From Collybia mongolica (taxonomy: Eukaryota; Basidiomycota; Agaricomycetes; Agaricales; Clitocybaceae): a stretch of 64,000 nucleotides of DNA. Location: contig JAAXNY010000005.1 in NCBI GenBank assembly GCA_013420905.1, positions 2,170,001 to 2,234,000 of the forward strand. Reading direction: 5' to 3'. The position numbers and the translations under genes are program-made. Of the stretch, positions 62,504 through 64,000 are shown in pieces. How positions within the stretch are numbered: position 1 is the stretch's first letter; every line of letters begins with the position of its first letter. The notes under the pieces are model-generated. The model saw nothing but the letters and a program-made list of their open reading frames with translations. It was not told where the DNA came from and did not search any database.

Positions 62504-62794
62504 ATGAGGCTCATTCCCCTAAGTGCCTTGACTCGCGGAGGAGAACAATCGCAATCTGGACACAAGAACAACTCCAGTTGATTGTGATGTCCCGCGCACA
62601 AGGCATCATGGATCGCGTTGTTGTAACATGTATGTTGAACCTGTGGGTCAAGCAGGTTGGACAATGGTGAACATCGTGGGAGGGTGTGCATGCCTTTCTA
62701 TATACAGTAGCCTATCACTGCATTTCAGCTATGTTTTGAAAATCGATGATACAATCATCATGCAAGTGCGAATGACAAGGTACAGGCGTAACAT
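62504..62794. other. convergent spacer
   Basis: 291 bp between the stops of the DUF6593-like gene and RPB12. Nothing recognised. Confidence 0.4.
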
Positions 62795-63122
62795 TCATCT
62801 TGCCTCAAATTGTACCACTGTGAAATGGTCAATGATGGTCCTTCACGATAACTGATGTGATAGTGACATACTCCTTTTCGTCCGCTTTTTATACATTATA
62901 CGATGTCCACATTCCCGACAACGGATTGGTTCTCGAGACTTGATTTCATTCTTGGCACCACAATCTCCACGGGTTGTAAGATTTCATCCGAAAAAAACAT
63001 CCCGTTGAGACATTTCTCGTACCTGCACATATATACTCCATGTCCTGCCTCGGTGGCATAATATGGTTTCCACTACTCTGGCCCCCCACGTTCGCGTTTG
63101 TCCCCCCTTGTTGCTGATTCAT
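62795..63122 (-). CDS. RPB12: RNA polymerase subunit Rpb12 (ABC10-alpha)
   Basis: Three tiny exons. The first starts [20 protein letters not shown] and reaches [11 protein letters not shown]. The second reads [16 protein letters not shown] and [15 protein letters not shown], and the third ends MVQFEAR. The four zinc-binding Cys are present as C-x2-C and C-x2-C (ICADCG and RCREC). Rpb12 is shared by RNA polymerases I, II and III. The splices are TGT-GCA-G/AT (giving ADC) and AGG-A/TG (giving RM). The Gly/Gln/Asn-rich N-terminal extension of about 25 residues is longer than in yeast. Because no single exon is long, this gene is easy to miss. Confidence 0.92.
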
Positions 63123-63970
63123 AACGATAGAGAGGAGAAAGACGTGTGTGGCTTTGTTTGTCACCAGGTCCAACATTCTGTGATCGAATTGAACGCGACA
63201 CGCATGAAAGCTCCCGACGAAGGCACTTTTCCCCACAGATCTGTCAAGCCTAGTGATATTTTCGCCAACCTTTGTCAGAAATACAGGCTATCAAGAACAG
63301 TAAGACTTATGAGCGTTTATATTCAATAACCGGAGTCTCTTGGAACGATATGCGCGCTACCCGATGACCAGCGTCTAGCACAGCCCCGGAAACTGTTGAG
63401 CTCGCGGAGCCAAGCTTGACATGAAGGATCTCGCTGGTATGGTAGTGCTGACAGGCAAGGGTTACTCTATTATGATGGTATCGATCCCATTGACACTCTC
63501 ATGTCGACACCCCATCTCGCGTTGCACTTGAGCTACGCCCTCTCGGACGTCGCGCGAGACGTTCATGTCGATGTTGTGGCTGCTACTAGCGCTGGATGCA
63601 AGTTGACAACTTGGGCATAATTATGACAGGCCGTTCACCTTAGACACCGAGCTGTAGCGATGGCATCATGGGCCTACACAATTATACCGTGAAAGCGGAA
63701 AGAGACAACAACTAGCCCAAATCAGCAACCTGCATCCCCTTGCCGACCGTTATTGATACCTTCTGTTTTGGTCTCTACGACCATGGTTTGTTCAACAGAG
63801 TGATAATGTAACATCTCTTGACAACATGACCGTGGGCTGTTTCCAAGGCGGTTGGACGCGAAATCTCTTTATAGGCGGAGCTCCTCGTCGGGTGTCTTCA
63901 AGGTTGCCCGTTGCCTCCTTCAAGGTTACTTATACGCCAAATTTTCTTTTTATTCTTTTTTTCATCGACA
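63123..63970. other. 0.85-kb stretch without recognised gene
   Basis: The 5' side of RPB12 up to a possible new gene. A plus-strand ORF to 63329 overlaps RPB12 antisense and has no motif. T-rich run at about 63941-63964 directly before the ATG at 63971. Confidence 0.35.
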
Positions 63971-64000
63971 ATGACTACCCTTCCTTCATTTGTGGAACTC
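63971..64000 (+). CDS. possible start of a further gene
   Basis: ATG with a good context (CGACAATGA) after a pyrimidine-rich leader, encoding MTTLPSFVEL up to the window edge. Only ten codons are visible, so the product is unknown. Confidence 0.35.
   Translation, partial: MTTLPSFVEL

Overview
The window is nuclear DNA of a filamentous basidiomycete, most likely an Agaricomycete. The signs are many introns of about 38-70 nt with GT..AG ends, short intergenic spacers, predicted proteins of clearly fungal type (Sec12, Nup82, Srk1/Rck2-like and Fpk1/NRC-2-like kinases, Tvp38), a DUF6593-like protein and a CHAT-domain relic. I made the gene models by hand: I joined ORF pieces across introns so that the reading frame and the known family motifs stayed intact. 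No database search was run, so product names rest on motif recognition.

Layout. 1-5.6 kb: an alpha/beta-hydrolase pseudogene, a Gfo/Idh/MocA oxidoreductase, an unrecognised protein with a possible mitochondrial presequence, and the first of three neighbouring proteasome genes. 4.5-8.0 kb: proteasome beta1 (PRE3), regulatory-particle subunit RPN12 and proteasome alpha7 (PRE10), with PRE3 and RPN12 sharing one promoter. 8.1-11.1 kb: nucleoporin NUP82. 11.3-17.6 kb: an accessory block with a Dal5-type MFS permease that appears to lack its first membrane helix, a divergent GH105 unsaturated rhamnogalacturonyl hydrolase and a cytochrome P450.

19.2-34.0 kb is dense housekeeping: a UBX protein of the TUG/ASPSCR1 type, a PITH protein, a NIPA-like Mg transporter, SEC12, TAF9, ISU1, PRP31 and an Srk1/Rck2-like kinase. 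34.0-41.25 kb is gene-poor and seems decayed; it holds a CHAT-protease relic and an unassigned coding-like stretch. 41.25-53.3 kb: Tctex1 dynein light chain, PEX11-family protein, a small mitochondrial membrane protein, a Tvp38/VTT protein, an HSF-type regulator and an Fpk1/NRC-2-type AGC kinase. 53.3-64 kb: a DHA2-type MFS transporter, a small membrane protein, mitochondrial uS14 (MRP2), a bZIP regulator, a DUF6593-like gene, the tiny spliced RPB12 gene and the first codons of a possible further gene.

Unusual points are the proteasome trio with a Gly-Thr1 cleavage site lying exactly on an exon junction, three GC-AG introns in otherwise intact genes, three exons of 11-16 nt, the missing TM1, and the decayed CHAT locus. 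I saw no convincing tRNA, rRNA, CRISPR array or intact transposon.
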